Shown: piece after piece, positions 49,201 to 54,234 of the stretch
Layout: each line of letters opens with the position of its first letter
Position numbering within the stretch: position 1 is the first letter of the stretch
The notes under the pieces: model-generated
The model's database searches: none
The model's input: only the letters and a program-made list of their open reading frames with translations
Told to the model about the DNA's origin: nothing
Translations under genes and position numbers: made by a program
Assembly (NCBI GenBank): GCA_032173965.1
Contig: CM063284.1
Coordinates: 102,858,410 to 102,922,409, forward strand
Length of the DNA: 64,000 nt
Direction of reading: 5' to 3'
Origin: Sitta carolinensis
Taxonomy: Eukaryota > Chordata > Aves > Passeriformes > Sittidae

Positions 49201-50754
49201 AAAATATTGTATACATAACGCACACTGTTTTGTAACCTCTTCTTCAATATTCATGAGCAATTAACTCATTCCCTACTTTTTACTGGCCATTATGCTCCAT
49301 AAACCTTTTAACAATCAATATACATAGTTCTCCAGTCATCTCTTGCATAAAAAATATACACTCGATTGCTCTTAAGTATTTGTTTTTACAGAAATAGCTC
49401 ATTTTTTATTCAAAGCTTCCTAGCTGGAGACAGTGTTAAATATCACTGTTTCTGTGGAACATACTTCCCCAGTTAATACTTAAATATTAATCCTTGTCAG
49501 AGTTGAGGATGTCTGCTGCTTTGCAAACTAAATGCATGAAAAAAGTCAATACATTTATTGGCAATGACAAGTACTTTCAGGCCATTCTTCTTTCTTTTCA
49601 GTTATATACAGTGAATGTTTCATATCTGAAGTCTCAGGTTCTGTGAAAAAAGTCTTGATTTGTATTTGTAAGAAACGTTGAAATCCCTAGTGAAGTGTAT
49701 CAATGGACCATTGCATAGGTAGATCAAAGTGTTTTAAATGTTAAAAAACCCTTTAACAAGGATCTACTCTATCCATCAAAGTAAATATTAACTGTGCATG
49801 TTACCAAACATTTAAAAGGGAAATCTCTGCACCGGTGTGATTGTTCTTTTATCTAGGCAGATAAGTCCATGTGTTCTTATTTTGTATCTTCATTGGCATC
49901 TGGCTGTTTGTACAGGTTTTATTCCATGTCAACAATGGAGCTGGCAGAATAACGGCTACATACGAACCAAGAGGCACAAATAGCTTGTGTGATGGGAAAT
50001 GGCACAAGCTTCAAGCATACAAAAGCAAACATCACCTTTCGCTGATAATTGATGGGAATTTGGTTCACACTGATAATCCCTACATCCAGTCAACATCAGC
50101 AGATACGAACAATCCCATTTATGTTGGAGGTTATCCTGGTAGGTACAATAATATTTCCTTTCTTTTCTGTCCCTCCTGTGCTCACTTTCACAAGAGTGAC
50201 TCTTAATACATGCTCCCTTTTGATTTGCCATGGGAACTGTGACATGTACAACTCAGCTGTTGCTTCATATTCTGCTAGTTTCTATTTTAAAGTTCATGAA
50301 CACCCAGAGTGGTTTTCTCCTCTGTTTTTCCCTCTCATCTTCCACTGTGCCCTGGCAAGAACTATTTCTGCAAACTCTGCCAAGTTATTGCTGTGCATGG
50401 CTTATGCTTGAAAAGAGCAGTGACTGTCCATGCTGGGATGTCAGCAGTTCATCCAAACATGAATGGAACTTGATGCTCCTCAGGTGTTGGTTTTATCTCT
50501 CATTTCAGAGGGGGAGAATTTTAATAACTTGGATCTTGGTATTTTTTCAGTTTGGTGGAAATAGATTTTACATATTTCATGTTTGTTTTTCAGCTGATGT
50601 CAAACAAAACTGCCTCACAAGCAAGAGCTCATTCCGTGGCTGTTTGAGGAACCTTGTTTTTACCAAGGGCCAACATACAGAATTGTTTGACTTTAGCAGA
50701 GCCTTTGACCTGCGTGGAGTGTTTCCTCATTCCTGCCCTGGGGCTGAGCACTGA
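713..50754 (+). CDS. LAMA1: LAMA1, laminin subunit alpha-1 (3' portion, 48 spliced exons)
   Basis: Laminin alpha-1 is the long arm-bearing chain of laminin-111. It is secreted and built into basement membranes, where its LG domains bind integrins, dystroglycan, heparan sulfate and sulfatides. The spliced exons give, in order: cysteine-rich LE repeats (residues about 1-450 of the visible part), the L4b domain (about 450-630), LE repeats (to about 833), the coiled-coil domain II/I (about 834-1400) and LG1-LG5 (about 1400-2369). All junctions keep phase except inside exon 30309-30490. Alpha-1 rather than alpha-2 is chosen on IKVAV, the RKKLSVQL LG4 peptide, the C-terminus ending [10 protein letters not shown], and the ARHGAP28 neighbour. 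The 48 exons equal human exons 16-63 counted back from the last, so roughly 700 N-terminal residues lie upstream. One intron starts with GC; all others I traced are GT-AG. Confidence 0.96.
1579..1706 (+). CDS. LAMA1: LAMA1 exon (17): LE repeat
   Basis: 128 bases, phase 0 to 2, donor GTAAGA. It encodes [20 protein letters not shown], a full LE loop with an N-glycosylation sequon NTT. An open frame continues upstream of the acceptor at 1577-1578, but that part is intronic. Confidence 0.93.
2289..2375 (+). CDS. LAMA1: LAMA1 exon (18): half LE repeat
   Basis: 87 bases, phase 2 to 2, donor GTACGT. It encodes [12 protein letters not shown] and [14 protein letters not shown]. The acceptor at 2287-2288 is chosen because it keeps the conserved F-S before PTC. 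A second AG at 2293-2294 would also be in frame, losing two residues. Confidence 0.88.
2622..2833 (+). CDS. LAMA1: LAMA1 exon (19): LE repeats
   Basis: 212 bases, phase 2 to 1, donor GTAAGT. It encodes one whole LE repeat and parts of two others, with motifs [35 protein letters not shown]. Confidence 0.93.
3328..3434 (+). CDS. LAMA1: LAMA1 exon (20): LE repeat
   Basis: 107 bases, phase 1 to 0, acceptor ACACAAG, donor GTAAGC. It encodes [15 protein letters not shown] and [16 protein letters not shown]. Confidence 0.92.
4401..4581 (+). CDS. LAMA1: LAMA1 exon (21): LE repeats
   Basis: 181 bases, phase 0 to 1, acceptor CCAACAG, donor GTAAGC. It encodes [45 protein letters not shown]. Confidence 0.93.
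6497..6633 (+). CDS. LAMA1: LAMA1 exon (22): LE repeat
   Basis: 137 bases, phase 1 to 0, acceptor TCTTGCAG, donor GTATGG. It encodes [19 protein letters not shown] and [19 protein letters not shown]. Confidence 0.93.
6885..6936. repeat. Near-perfect inverted repeat / hairpin
   Basis: Left arm 6887-6906 TGTGAGGTGTGTATTTTAAC, loop ATTTAGGT, right arm 6915-6934 GTTAGAATACACACCTCACA. Nineteen of 20 positions pair and the other is a G-T wobble; two more outer pairs are possible. It lies in the LAMA1 intron 6634-9257. Confidence 0.93.
9258..9494 (+). CDS. LAMA1: LAMA1 exon (23): LE repeats
   Basis: 237 bases, phase 0 to 0, the longest coding exon in the window. It encodes [36 protein letters not shown] and [13 protein letters not shown]. 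Acceptor CTAAG, donor GTACGG. Confidence 0.93.
10331..10411 (+). repeat. G/T-rich low-complexity tract
   Basis: Runs of T interrupted by G, including GGTTGGGGGGGG and TTTGTTTGTTTGTTTTTGG. It lies in the LAMA1 intron 9495-10611. Confidence 0.9.
10612..10755 (+). CDS. LAMA1: LAMA1 exon (24): last LE half before L4b
   Basis: 144 bases, phase 0 to 0, acceptor TCCTCCAG, donor GTAAGT. It encodes [18 protein letters not shown] and [20 protein letters not shown], which leads into the L4b globule. Confidence 0.93.
11098..11277 (+). CDS. LAMA1: LAMA1 exon (25): L4b (laminin IV type A) domain, first part
   Basis: 180 bases, phase 0 to 0, acceptor TGTTGCAG, donor GTAAGA. It encodes the start of the laminin B/IV globule, with [20 protein letters not shown] and [13 protein letters not shown], the hallmark segment just before the MAYGG strand. 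Confidence 0.94.
11872..12057 (+). CDS. LAMA1: LAMA1 exon (26): L4b domain, middle
   Basis: 186 bases, phase 0 to 0, acceptor CAAACAG, donor GTAAGC. It encodes [19 protein letters not shown], the most conserved L4 block. The next intron is only 120 bases long and holds a TAA/AAC microsatellite. Confidence 0.94.
12123..12163 (+). repeat. TAA/AAC microsatellite
   Basis: Imperfect trinucleotide array (TAATAATAATAA then AACAACAATAACAACAAT) filling a third of the 120-base intron between two L4b exons, close to the acceptor. Confidence 0.9.
12178..12305 (+). CDS. LAMA1: LAMA1 exon (27): L4b domain, end
   Basis: 128 bases, phase 0 to 2, acceptor TTTCCCTAG, donor GTAAAG. It encodes [20 protein letters not shown] and [17 protein letters not shown]. 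Confidence 0.94.
13374..13494 (+). CDS. LAMA1: LAMA1 exon (28): L4b to LE transition
   Basis: 121 bases, phase 2 to 0, acceptor TCTCGTAG, donor GTACTG. It encodes [13 protein letters not shown] then [15 protein letters not shown], closing L4b and reopening the split LE repeat. Confidence 0.92.
13648..13785 (+). CDS. LAMA1: LAMA1 exon (29): LE repeat after L4b
   Basis: 138 bases, phase 0 to 0, acceptor CAACTAG, donor GTATGT. It encodes [12 protein letters not shown] and [20 protein letters not shown]. Its position matches the exon at 713-823, which follows L4a. Confidence 0.92.
15111..15210 (+). repeat. G/T-rich low-complexity tract
   Basis: About 100 bases of T runs punctuated by G, with TTTGTTTGTTTGTTTGTTTG. 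It lies in the LAMA1 intron 13786-15514. Confidence 0.9.
15515..15636 (+). CDS. LAMA1: LAMA1 exon (30): LE repeat
   Basis: 122 bases, phase 0 to 2, acceptor TGTCTCAG, donor GTAACC. It encodes [20 protein letters not shown] and [12 protein letters not shown]. Confidence 0.92.
16535..16621 (+). CDS. LAMA1: LAMA1 exon (31): half LE repeat
   Basis: 87 bases, phase 2 to 2, acceptor TTCCTCCAG, donor GTGAGT. It encodes [19 protein letters not shown] and GYEGQYCE. It has the same length and phase as the exon at 2289-2375, and again an extra in-frame AG six bases in (16539-16540). Confidence 0.91.
16836..17029 (+). CDS. LAMA1: LAMA1 exon (32): final LE repeats
   Basis: 194 bases, phase 2 to 1, acceptor CCCTGTAG, donor GTAGGT. 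It encodes [34 protein letters not shown] and [12 protein letters not shown]. It is visibly more GC-rich than the surrounding exons and introns. An open frame continues into the intron to 17160, but the splice to 18004 restores the conserved CDDNC. Confidence 0.92.
17186..17241 (+). mobile_element. Short CR1-like 3' tail
   Basis: GGAGGTCTCATCCAACCTCA followed by ACCATTCTGTGA resembles the last 50 or so bases of a CR1 element. Only the tail remains. Confidence 0.55.
18004..18146 (+). CDS. LAMA1: LAMA1 exon (33): start of coiled-coil domain II
   Basis: 143 bases, phase 1 to 0. It encodes [20 protein letters not shown] and [17 protein letters not shown]. The two cysteines flanking DDN are the family's conserved cysteines at the N-terminal end of the coiled coil, where the three chains are disulfide-linked. 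Donor GTAAAA. Confidence 0.92.
18728..18748 (+). repeat. 21-base poly(C) run
   Basis: Twenty-one consecutive C bases in the intron 18147-20948. Runs like this are prone to length errors in assembly. Confidence 0.95.
20227..20265 (+). repeat. TG/TA dinucleotide microsatellite
   Basis: Six TG units followed by about 13 TA units, intronic. Confidence 0.95.
20949..21047 (+). CDS. LAMA1: LAMA1 exon (34): coiled coil
   Basis: 99 bases, phase 0 to 0, acceptor TTCTTTTAG, donor GTAGGT. It encodes [20 protein letters not shown] and [11 protein letters not shown]. The preceding intron (18147-20948) is the longest in the window. Confidence 0.85.
22014..22125 (+). CDS. LAMA1: LAMA1 exon (35): coiled coil
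   Basis: 112 bases, phase 0 to 1, acceptor TATTCTAG, donor GTATCC. It encodes [20 protein letters not shown] and [16 protein letters not shown], with hydrophobic heptad spacing. Confidence 0.87.
22251..22278 (+). repeat. 28-base poly(T) run near an acceptor
   Basis: Twenty-eight T bases ending 35 bases before the coiled-coil exon at 22314. It may extend the polypyrimidine tract of that acceptor. Confidence 0.95.
22314..22476 (+). CDS. LAMA1: LAMA1 exon (36): coiled coil
   Basis: 163 bases, phase 1 to 2, acceptor TGCTCAG after a 28-T run, donor GTAAGC. It encodes [20 protein letters not shown] and [20 protein letters not shown], with sequons NET, NAT (twice). Confidence 0.9.
24761..24971 (+). 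CDS. LAMA1: LAMA1 exon (37): coiled coil
   Basis: 211 bases, phase 2 to 0, acceptor CCCTTTTCAG, donor GTAAGA. It encodes [20 protein letters not shown] and [18 protein letters not shown], then ISSNLAELN. Confidence 0.93.
25200..25316 (+). CDS. LAMA1: LAMA1 exon (38): coiled coil
   Basis: 117 bases, phase 0 to 0, acceptor GCTATAG, donor GTAAGT. It encodes [20 protein letters not shown] and [17 protein letters not shown]. The next intron is just 119 bases and contains a 24-A run. Confidence 0.91.
25379..25402 (+). repeat. 24-base poly(A) run in a 119-base intron
   Basis: Twenty-four A bases, followed by GGGG and further A-rich sequence, in the intron between exons 25200-25316 and 25436-25599. 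Confidence 0.95.
25436..25599 (+). CDS. LAMA1: LAMA1 exon (39): coiled coil
   Basis: 164 bases, phase 0 to 2, acceptor TTTTGCAG, donor GTGATA. It encodes [20 protein letters not shown] and [20 protein letters not shown], among the best conserved parts of domain I. Confidence 0.94.
26225..26363 (+). CDS. LAMA1: LAMA1 exon (40): coiled coil
   Basis: 139 bases, phase 2 to 0, acceptor CTATTTAG, donor GTAAGT. It encodes [20 protein letters not shown] and [17 protein letters not shown], with sequons NVT and NTT. Confidence 0.92.
27522..27615 (+). CDS. LAMA1: LAMA1 exon (41): coiled coil
   Basis: 94 bases, phase 0 to 1, acceptor TTTTTTAG. The donor GTCAGT is an unusual variant at position +3. It encodes [20 protein letters not shown] and [11 protein letters not shown]. 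Recognition rests on position and phase more than on sequence identity. Confidence 0.82.
28527..28551. repeat. AT-rich 25-base palindrome
   Basis: GATTAATTTTAA, centre T, then TTAAAATTAATC: 12-base arms. The flanking ATCATGGATTAATTT also occurs twice (28521 and 28549). It is intronic. Confidence 0.8.
28806..28922 (+). CDS. LAMA1: LAMA1 exon (42): coiled coil
   Basis: 117 bases, phase 1 to 1, acceptor TTTCAACAG, donor GTAAGT. It encodes [19 protein letters not shown] and [19 protein letters not shown]. Confidence 0.9.
30309..30490 (+). CDS. LAMA1: LAMA1 exon (43): coiled coil, carrying a one-base frame break
   Basis: 182 bases between acceptor CGTTTCAG and donor GTAAGT, entered at phase 1 and required to leave at phase 1, which needs 183. 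From the acceptor the frame reads [15 protein letters not shown] and then hits TAA at 30377-30379. From about 30357 the correct frame resumes, one base off, as [20 protein letters not shown] and [16 protein letters not shown]. The break coincides with the AAA run at 30354-30356. All other 47 exons are intact, so a base missing from the assembly is more likely than loss of function. Confidence 0.85.
30785..30939 (+). CDS. LAMA1: LAMA1 exon (44): end of coiled coil
   Basis: 155 bases, phase 1 to 0, acceptor TCTTCACAG, donor GTAAGT. It encodes [20 protein letters not shown] and [20 protein letters not shown]. This is the C-terminal end of the coiled coil, where laminin chain selection takes place. 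Confidence 0.95.
31886..31994 (+). repeat. G/T-rich low-complexity tract
   Basis: T runs broken by G, including GGGGGGGGGG and TTTGTTTGCTGGTTTGTTTG, in the intron 30940-32778. Confidence 0.9.
32779..32922 (+). CDS. LAMA1: LAMA1 exon (45): IKVAV motif and start of LG1
   Basis: 144 bases, phase 0 to 0, acceptor TTCCCCCCAG, donor GTGAGT. The first codons spell IKVAV, the neurite-outgrowth peptide known from mammalian alpha-1. It then reads [20 protein letters not shown] and [20 protein letters not shown], opening LG1. Confidence 0.96.
33728..33861 (+). CDS. LAMA1: LAMA1 exon (46): LG1
   Basis: 134 bases, phase 0 to 2, acceptor TTTTTCAG, donor GTAATT. It encodes [20 protein letters not shown], the central LG strand pair, then [12 protein letters not shown]. 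Confidence 0.95.
34023..34173 (+). CDS. LAMA1: LAMA1 exon (47): LG1
   Basis: 151 bases, phase 2 to 0, acceptor TTGGCAG. The donor GTTAAA is weak at +3. It encodes [20 protein letters not shown] and [18 protein letters not shown]. Confidence 0.94.
34709..34833 (+). CDS. LAMA1: LAMA1 exon (48): end of LG1
   Basis: 125 bases, phase 0 to 2, acceptor GTCTTATAG, donor GTATTT. It encodes [20 protein letters not shown] and [16 protein letters not shown], with the terminal LG1 disulfide cysteines. Confidence 0.95.
35725..36043 (+). mobile_element. CR1 LINE 3' fragment
   Basis: About 320 bases of typical avian CR1 3' end: GTTGCCCAGAGAAGTTGTGG, then GGTTGGACTGGGCTCTGAGA, ending AACCCAAACTGTTCTATGAT. 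It is 5'-truncated, as most CR1 copies are. It lies in a LAMA1 intron, sense to the gene. Confidence 0.92.
36124..36274 (+). CDS. LAMA1: LAMA1 exon (49): start of LG2
   Basis: 151 bases, phase 2 to 0, acceptor TTCTGTAG, donor GTAAGA. It encodes [20 protein letters not shown] and [18 protein letters not shown]. Confidence 0.95.
37214..37349 (+). repeat. Tandem duplication, copy 1 (136 bases)
   Basis: Starts GAAGTACTTGTAACTTATTT and ends GATGCAGTC. It is repeated immediately downstream. Every difference between the copies is a one-base contraction in copy 2. Confidence 0.97.
37350..37479 (+). repeat. Tandem duplication, copy 2 (130 bases)
   Basis: Matches copy 1 from end to end but is six bases shorter: GG to G after CCA, TTTT to TTT, GG to G and CC to C in TAGGCC, AAA to AA, and CC to C before AGGGATGC. 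No substitutions were seen. Confidence 0.97.
37556..37700 (+). CDS. LAMA1: LAMA1 exon (50): LG2
   Basis: 145 bases, phase 0 to 1, acceptor CTGTTCAG, donor GTAGGC. It encodes [20 protein letters not shown] and [20 protein letters not shown]. The false-duplication candidate ends 76 bases upstream. Confidence 0.95.
38316..38457 (+). CDS. LAMA1: LAMA1 exon (51): LG2
   Basis: 142 bases, phase 1 to 2, acceptor CTTTGCAG, donor GTAAAG. It encodes [20 protein letters not shown] and [18 protein letters not shown]. Confidence 0.95.
39879..39993 (+). CDS. LAMA1: LAMA1 exon (52): end of LG2
   Basis: 115 bases, phase 2 to 0, acceptor TGTTTCAG, donor GTAGGA. It encodes [20 protein letters not shown] and [17 protein letters not shown]. 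Confidence 0.95.
40183..40353 (+). CDS. LAMA1: LAMA1 exon (53): start of LG3, followed by a GC donor
   Basis: 171 bases, phase 0 to 0, acceptor AAAATAG. It encodes [20 protein letters not shown] and [19 protein letters not shown], then KRQRRQAHL. The 5' splice site is TTG followed by GCAAGT. The only nearby GT (40358) would shift the frame, whereas the GC site joins QAHL to PFFSIML in the next exon. The RQRR at 40330-40341 fits a furin-type consensus. Confidence 0.93.
40523..40553 (+). repeat. GT dinucleotide microsatellite
   Basis: GT repeats with one TTT interruption, in the GC-AG intron 40354-40800. Confidence 0.92.
40801..40952 (+). CDS. LAMA1: LAMA1 exon (54): LG3
   Basis: 152 bases, phase 0 to 2, acceptor TTTACAG, donor GTACCT. 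It encodes [20 protein letters not shown] and [18 protein letters not shown]. Confidence 0.95.
41440..41625 (+). CDS. LAMA1: LAMA1 exon (55): LG3
   Basis: 186 bases, phase 2 to 2, acceptor TTTTTCAG, donor GTAAGT. It encodes [18 protein letters not shown] and [20 protein letters not shown], then [13 protein letters not shown]. Confidence 0.95.
42095..42257 (+). CDS. LAMA1: LAMA1 exon (56): end of LG3 and linker to LG4
   Basis: 163 bases, phase 2 to 0, acceptor AAATATAG after a T-rich tract, donor GTACGT. It encodes [20 protein letters not shown], then a proline-rich linker ([19 protein letters not shown]) between the LG1-3 cluster and the LG4-5 pair. Confidence 0.92.
42477..42500 (+). repeat. 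Short CAG/CAA repeat
   Basis: GGCAGCAGCAGCAACAGCAA-type array in the intron 42258-43389; it is not coding. Confidence 0.85.
43390..43502 (+). CDS. LAMA1: LAMA1 exon (57): linker and start of LG4
   Basis: 113 bases, phase 0 to 2, acceptor TTAACAG, donor GTGAGT. It encodes [20 protein letters not shown] and [11 protein letters not shown]. The basic RKK is the first half of the heparin/syndecan-binding peptide completed by the next exon. Confidence 0.93.
44566..44755 (+). CDS. LAMA1: LAMA1 exon (58): LG4
   Basis: 190 bases, phase 2 to 0, acceptor TTGTCTAG, donor GTAGGT. It encodes [20 protein letters not shown] and [18 protein letters not shown], then SDGKWHT. Together with the preceding exon this restores [12 protein letters not shown], the counterpart of the cell-adhesive LG4 peptide of mammalian alpha-1. 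Confidence 0.95.
46702..46860 (+). CDS. LAMA1: LAMA1 exon (59): LG4
   Basis: 159 bases, phase 0 to 0, acceptor TTTTTCCAG, donor GTAAGA. It encodes [20 protein letters not shown] and [18 protein letters not shown]. Confidence 0.95.
47386..47580 (-). mobile_element. CR1 LINE fragment, reverse orientation
   Basis: Starts TCATAGAATTGTAGAATG and contains GGATCATCCAACTCCTGG, GCATTGTCCAAATGCTTCTT and GTGCCCAGCCACCCTCTGA, the reverse complement of a CR1 3' end. It lies in the LAMA1 intron 46861-47967. Confidence 0.88.
47968..48121 (+). CDS. LAMA1: LAMA1 exon (60): end of LG4 and start of LG5
   Basis: 154 bases, phase 0 to 1, acceptor TGCTTAG, donor GTAAGT. It encodes [20 protein letters not shown] and [20 protein letters not shown], closing LG4 and opening LG5. 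Confidence 0.95.
48724..48857 (+). CDS. LAMA1: LAMA1 exon (61): LG5
   Basis: 134 bases, phase 1 to 0, acceptor TCTTTTCAG, donor GTATGC. It encodes [20 protein letters not shown] and [20 protein letters not shown]. Confidence 0.95.
49916..50138 (+). CDS. LAMA1: LAMA1 exon (62): LG5
   Basis: 223 bases, phase 0 to 1, acceptor TGTACAG, donor GTAGGT. It encodes [38 protein letters not shown] and [16 protein letters not shown]. Confidence 0.95.
50594..50754 (+). CDS. LAMA1: LAMA1 last coding exon (63): end of LG5 and stop codon
   Basis: 161 coding bases including TGA at 50752-50754; acceptor TTTTTCAG. It encodes [20 protein letters not shown] and [20 protein letters not shown], ending GAEH. The final cysteine pair closes LG5. 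The open frame reaching back to 50230 is intronic. Confidence 0.96.
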
Positions 50755-51150
50755 ACTGTAGCAAAGCCCGTCTGGATTGAGAGAGGGTTTCTTTTGGGTT
50801 TTTTTGGTGGATCTGTTATTTTGCATTCTCATTTCATAATGAAAAGAAGAACTGATAAGAACCTGCATCTATTTGATTTTTCTGGTTGTTTTCCAACTCA
50901 GGTCATTTATTTTTTTAATCCGAAGCTCTATGTCTGCATTTCAACTAAATGGTTTTAAACAACAAATACCTCTGCAACAATTTTAATGGCATTAATTGGG
51001 CATTTTTCTTTTGGGAATTATTATTAATCAGTGTTTACAGTATGTTTTCTCTTGATTACTTGACAGTATTTCATTTTATTGTGTGTTGGTGGTTTTGTAA
51101 GAAAGTAATAATTTTGGACCACATAATAAAACTACAGTATACTGCATTAT
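50755..51150 (+). other. LAMA1: Probable LAMA1 3' UTR
   Basis: Non-coding sequence from the stop codon to just past the first AATAAA at 51125-51130. A short UTR of this size would suit LAMA1. The end point is inferred; a second AATAAA at 51887-51892 could extend it. Confidence 0.55.
51125..51130 (+). terminator. LAMA1: Candidate LAMA1 poly(A) signal AATAAA
   Basis: First canonical hexamer after the stop codon, about 370 bases downstream, followed within about 40 bases by a GT-containing stretch. Confidence 0.5.
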
Positions 51151-51234
51151 TTCACGTAGTTCAGTTGTCCACGTATTTTAGTTAGAAGAAAAAGAGCTGA
51201 AAGACTGAGAAGTTACAAATATGCCCACTACAGC

Positions 51235-51292
51235 AAGTTTGGAAGTAGATAATCTTGAAGGCTTCTTCCAATCTGGACTCTTCTATGACTGA
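51235..51292 (+). mobile_element. Short, diverged CR1-like 3' tail
   Basis: GATAATCTTGAAGGCTTCTT then CCAATCTGGACTCTTCTATGA resembles a CR1 terminus. It sits just past the probable LAMA1 poly(A) site. Confidence 0.5.
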
Positions 51293-51886
51293 TTATATTA
51301 AATGTAAGTGGACATAGTCCAGCAGAGGGAGCAGGAGACTGTCTAAAGGCATAATTTTGAAGGTCTCAGATGCAGTTTAATGAATAGAATTTTCTTAGTT
51401 ATATTTCATAGGGTAGCTCCAGTTCCTTTTCCATCTGCCTTACTATCCAGTGCTTCTGACACTCATTATAGATACACTGGCTTGACAGATTATGCCCCTG
51501 TTAATACTTTCAGGGAATCAGCTTCAGGATGAGCAGCATCTCTATGGCACAGAGATGCCTGTGAAGTGATGTGTTGCTGAAGAAACAATTTGGGTCCTAT
51601 TTGGGAAAAACTATGTATTTTGGCAATGCAAACTTAATTCATCATTCTCTGGAAAACAGTATTTCTTATGGACTCTGGGAGGAAGTTTTGAGGCCAGCCT
51701 GCCTTCCGGTACCTTTGTCTTTTCTTACCTGCCTGCCTCTGTTTCTGAAAGGAGTCTTACAGTACACGTTCTTGAGCCAGGTTTGGGGATGTGTGCTCAG
51801 TCTTGATCAAGTAAGGACACCCATTCATCGACTGGCCAGATCATTGAGCAGTGACAAATGTCTCTCATATTTTAATATGCATCTGT

Positions 51887-51892
51887 AATAAA
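51887..51892 (+). terminator. Alternative distal AATAAA on the + strand
   Basis: Second canonical hexamer downstream of LAMA1, in ...CTGTAATAAACATGG. It could serve as a distal LAMA1 poly(A) site; it may equally be chance in AT-rich DNA. Confidence 0.25.
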
Positions 51893-52333
51893 CATGGTTC
51901 TTTGCAAGTTACTTCCATCTCCCTTTTTTATTATCTCTTTGAATTAGCAGTATTTTTGTTTGCTCCTTCCAATTTTATTTGGCTTTTACTATGCATTTGT
52001 ACAATTTGTTCTAAAGTAGGTTTTTCTCTGTGTAATTTGCACTAGTTTAAAAAATACTGCTGAAATGAAACTCCAAAGTAGTCTTCCATTCCTTTCAATG
52101 AGGCAGGATTTCAAGCAGTTTTGCATTGCATAGAAGTAGTCCAAGGGAAGAGCTCCTGGGGCAGAGGGCTCCTTCACTTCAGCATGGGTGGCAGAACATG
52201 GTCCCCTGTACAACTGTTCACGTGCTATAATAACACAGTTGCTTTCAAAACAGATACACCACGCTTTTCTGCCCCCTGCTTCTATCCAAAATACATGTGT
52301 TTAGATTTGAAGAGCTGGCTTTGTTGTATTGTT

Positions 52334-52339
52334 TTTATT
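52334..52339 (-). terminator. ARHGAP28: Candidate ARHGAP28 poly(A) signal (AATAAA on minus strand)
   Basis: TTTATT on the + strand reads AATAAA on the minus strand. It is the first such hexamer seen downstream of the ARHGAP28 stop codon. Confidence 0.4.
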
Positions 52340-54234
52340 TTTGACATGGATACAATACAGTGGACACACTCTGCTGTACAAATACACTTACATGTTGTCG
52401 TACTTCAACAAAACATAACATGAGGATCGTAAGGGAAACGTACATACAAACACTTCACTTTGATTAGTGGCATTGTATTATTTTCCAGAGAAGACACACA
52501 TTAATAGAAACCCACTGAAAAATAAAAATGAAACATTGTGTTTGTATTCATTGTCTATTAGCCCCAACATCTGATTTCACGAGGTTCACAATGCAAGCAT
52601 AATTTAGGCAACGTGGTTTGGATAAAATTTCATCCATGTCCTGAAATACGTATTTTACTGGATCTTCTTTTGTAATTTCAAATCTTGCCTCATACAAAAA
52701 GAAATACTTTGTCAGTGTTAATGAGAAACTGATAATGGATTAAGTAGTAAACATCTAAGCCAAAATATTTTTCCTGGAAAATGCAGAGTGAGGTAGTTAA
52801 TATTATACATGGACACAGACACATTTGCACACATGCACACTTTCTAATGACATTCGCTGCATATACGGGTTAAAGCATTCCAGTCTCTTTTGCAACACCT
52901 CCTTTTAACAATACTCTCTATGTGTTGATATGCAAAATGCTGTCCTTGTAGAACTGTGGAGTATATAAATCCTTGAGGCATCTTTGGAATTTCAGTAAAT
53001 TTCTCCCTACTTGCTACCACTTTCTTACTAATAGCTTTCCACACGTGTTTCTTTTTGTTAGGTGACAGTCCTCTTGCAACTTAGTATTGACTTCAGCTTC
53101 TGTTAGGAGGAACAAAATTCCTCATGCCTCCACCAGCATCTTGAAATTTAAGACCATAATTTGAGACCTCATATTTCAAAATGCCATTGAGCTTGTTCCA
53201 TTTGTCTGCTGCATATTAAATCAAGTTAGTGTACCAAAACAATACAAAACAATTTAATGTGAAACAGTATTAACCACTTCACATGGGTCATTAGGGCCAT
53301 TTGTATTAAAAGAGAATTCTGACATTCTGTTTCAGAGACAGGAGGTATTTGGCCACTATAAGAATCTACTTCATCTGCTAATATGCATACCTTATAAAGT
53401 TATAGGCAGTTTTAGCATAAAACAAGAGCTCACAGGGTGGATTTTACTACACAGTATTTGACTTTCCTAAGTTGTGAAGTGGTAGAAGTCTTCCAAAACC
53501 CCCTTGTATTCTATACAGAATGCAGGGAGATCTGTTTCAGAAATAACATTGATGAGGTCCAGAACAGGCTGAGCAAGTTGCAGCATGAACACAGGGCTGC
53601 TCTGTCCTTTCCTTTGCACAGCCATCTGTGCAAAGCACACACAGAGCGAAGTGAGTGGGCAAGAGAGAGGAGGTCAATGTATTTGTCTGAAAGTATTGTA
53701 GGAAGTTATCGCATTTGCTATGACATTTTAAATTATTTTCTTAATGTTTAGGCTTTCTGGACAGTCACAGAATGCCTTTTAGTTGGTTATAGATACAATG
53801 ATGCTTAGCATTTATATGAGTCTCTTTGTATTCAAAGCACTTTCCACATTAAAAGCCTTTGCTGAGCTTGTTCTTCCCAGATGGACGTTTATAACTCCTG
53901 ATCTGCTCAGGGAATTGTTTGGCTACATCTGAGAGTAGAATTTAACTCAAGTAATTCTCATGTTGCCTTTATATGGGAAGTACCAGTCCTGCTTTACAGC
54001 TGACAGACAAGGGCAGCGTAATCAGAAAGAGCTGTCCATTGCACAGAGGGAACTAAAGGGTATCGGGAGCAAAGCACATGACAAAACGTTTATGCTTAGT
54101 CCTATAAACAAGCCACAGATCTACTATCTCTTGTATACTTAAAATAAATAGTTGTCAAAATAAGGAGTGTATTTTATAATACAACTGTACTGTTTTTTTC
54201 CTGGCTGCAACTATGTCTCCTTTAGTGTTTAGAA

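Larger units (their letters stand above)
824..50593 (+). other. LAMA1: LAMA1 introns: survey of the larger ones
   Basis: Introns over 300 bases in which I saw nothing beyond the repeats listed separately: 824-1578, 1707-2288, 2834-3327, 3435-4400, 4582-6496, 6634-9257, 9495-10611, 10756-11097, 11278-11871, 12306-13373, 13786-15514, 15637-16534, 17030-18003, 18147-20948, 21048-22013, 22477-24760, 25600-26224, 26364-27521, 27616-28805, 28923-30308, 30940-32778, 32923-33727, 34174-34708, 34834-36123, 36275-37555, 37701-38315, 38458-39878, 40354-40800, 40953-41439, 41626-42094, 42258-43389, 43503-44565, 44756-46701, 46861-47967, 48122-48723, 48858-49915, 50139-50593. Open frames within them lack conserved domains and splice context. 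Confidence 0.75.
51151..52314. other. Intergenic gap between convergent LAMA1 and ARHGAP28
   Basis: About 1.2 kb between the inferred 3' ends of the two genes. It contains a short CR1-like tail (51235-51292) and several AATAAA hexamers on both strands (+ 51887; - 51927-51932 and 51974-51979). I see no coding exon in it. Confidence 0.5.

Noticed and set aside
713..50754. LAMA2 instead of LAMA1
   Set aside because: IKVAV, the RKKLSVQL peptide, the C-terminal HSCPGAEH and the ARHGAP28 neighbour all point to LAMA1.
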